A stretch of DNA of 5,897 nucleotides from Planctomycetaceae bacterium (GTDB lineage: Bacteria > Planctomycetota > Planctomycetia > Pirellulales > UBA1268): contig JABHNP010000219.1 of assembly GCA_018694455.1 (NCBI GenBank), positions 1 to 5,897 on the forward strand, in the 5' to 3' direction. Below the pieces are notes generated by a model, which worked only from the letters and a program-made list of their open reading frames with translations, was not told where the DNA came from and made no database searches. The position numbers and the translations under genes are program-made. This document shows, piece after piece, positions 5,749 through 5,897 of the stretch. How positions within the stretch are numbered: the stretch's first letter is position 1; the number at the start of each line of letters is the position of its first letter.

Positions 5749-5897
5749 TAGGAAATTTCCGTAACGACTCCAGCAAGGTCATATCCAGCGGCTGCCACCA
5801 TTTGAACTGGCACAATTGAACCGACGAGCGGAGTCAGCGGGTTCGTGTCTGGTGCCGTGATGTAGACCACACAATCGATATCTGGCGCATCAGCCTG
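5748..5897 (-). CDS. rimO: Ribosomal protein uS12 methylthiotransferase RimO, C-terminal TRAM domain only
   Basis: The last 49 codons and TAA stop of a gene entering from the right edge. The protein part has the RimO C-terminal TRAM pattern: APDIDCVVYI (residues 4-13 of the fragment), a loop, GSIVPVQMVAAAGYDLAGVV, then the end. RimO proteins normally show DIDGxVxV, then G-x-x-V-x-V, then A-x-x-YDL at the same spacing. RimO is a radical-SAM iron-sulfur enzyme that adds a methylthio group to a conserved aspartate of ribosomal protein S12; its TRAM domain contacts the substrate. The radical-SAM domain lies outside the window, so MiaB or another methylthiotransferase is not strictly excluded, but the DID...YDL signature and the pgsA neighbour favour RimO. 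One oddity is a cysteine in place of the usual glycine in DIDG. Confidence 0.82.
   Translation of the reverse strand, partial: QADAPDIDCVVYITAPDTNPLTPLVGSIVPVQMVAAAGYDLAGVVTEIS

Noticed and set aside
5545..5764. Two overlapping plus-strand open frames spanning the gap and the rimO end
   Set aside because: They run across a tandem repeat and into the antisense strand of rimO and show no domain or ribosome binding site.

Overview
The window looks like chromosomal DNA of a planctomycete, probably a marine one related to Rhodopirellula/Blastopirellula. The main clue is the central protein: it is very long, starts with a basic stretch followed by an LExRxxLxADP motif (the LEPR-XLL-type N-terminus typical of giant planctomycete exported proteins), and is built from Ig-like, Calx-beta and cadherin-like modules. 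Base composition is close to even. The genus is inference; no rRNA or marker gene is complete here.

Layout, all on the minus strand and therefore transcribed right to left. (1) 5748-5897 is the last 49 codons of rimO, the ribosomal protein uS12 methylthiotransferase, covering its C-terminal TRAM domain. (2) 5521-5747 is a 227-base gap with an imperfect tandem duplication, a short palindrome next to a TTGACT hexamer, and a plausible ribosome binding site. (3) 703-5520 is one 1605-residue gene filling over 80% of the window. (4) 381-702 is a 322-base gap with no supported gene. (5) 1-380 is the first 126 codons of pgsA, a CDP-alcohol phosphatidyltransferase, running off the left edge.

The large protein reads, in order: LEPR-type N-terminus; Ig-like repeat; serralysin/matrixin-like zinc protease with an intact HExxHxxGxxH site and Met-turn; Calx-beta domain; cadherin-like domain; alpha/beta-hydrolase esterase of the PHB depolymerase/feruloyl esterase type with a GHSWG nucleophile elbow; module A; a VCBS/tandem-95-like module B; modules C and D (paralogues of A); an unassigned stretch; and a C-terminal beta-propeller resembling the SdiA-regulated/YjiK family. 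Two apparently intact hydrolase sites of different chemistry on one adhesin-like chain is the most notable feature of the window.

rimO and pgsA are neighbours in several bacterial phyla (for example the actinobacterial rimO-pgsA-cinA order). The simplest reading is that a large accessory exoprotein gene sits inside a housekeeping gene pair. I found no transposase, integrase, tRNA, CRISPR array or terminal inverted repeat to explain an insertion.
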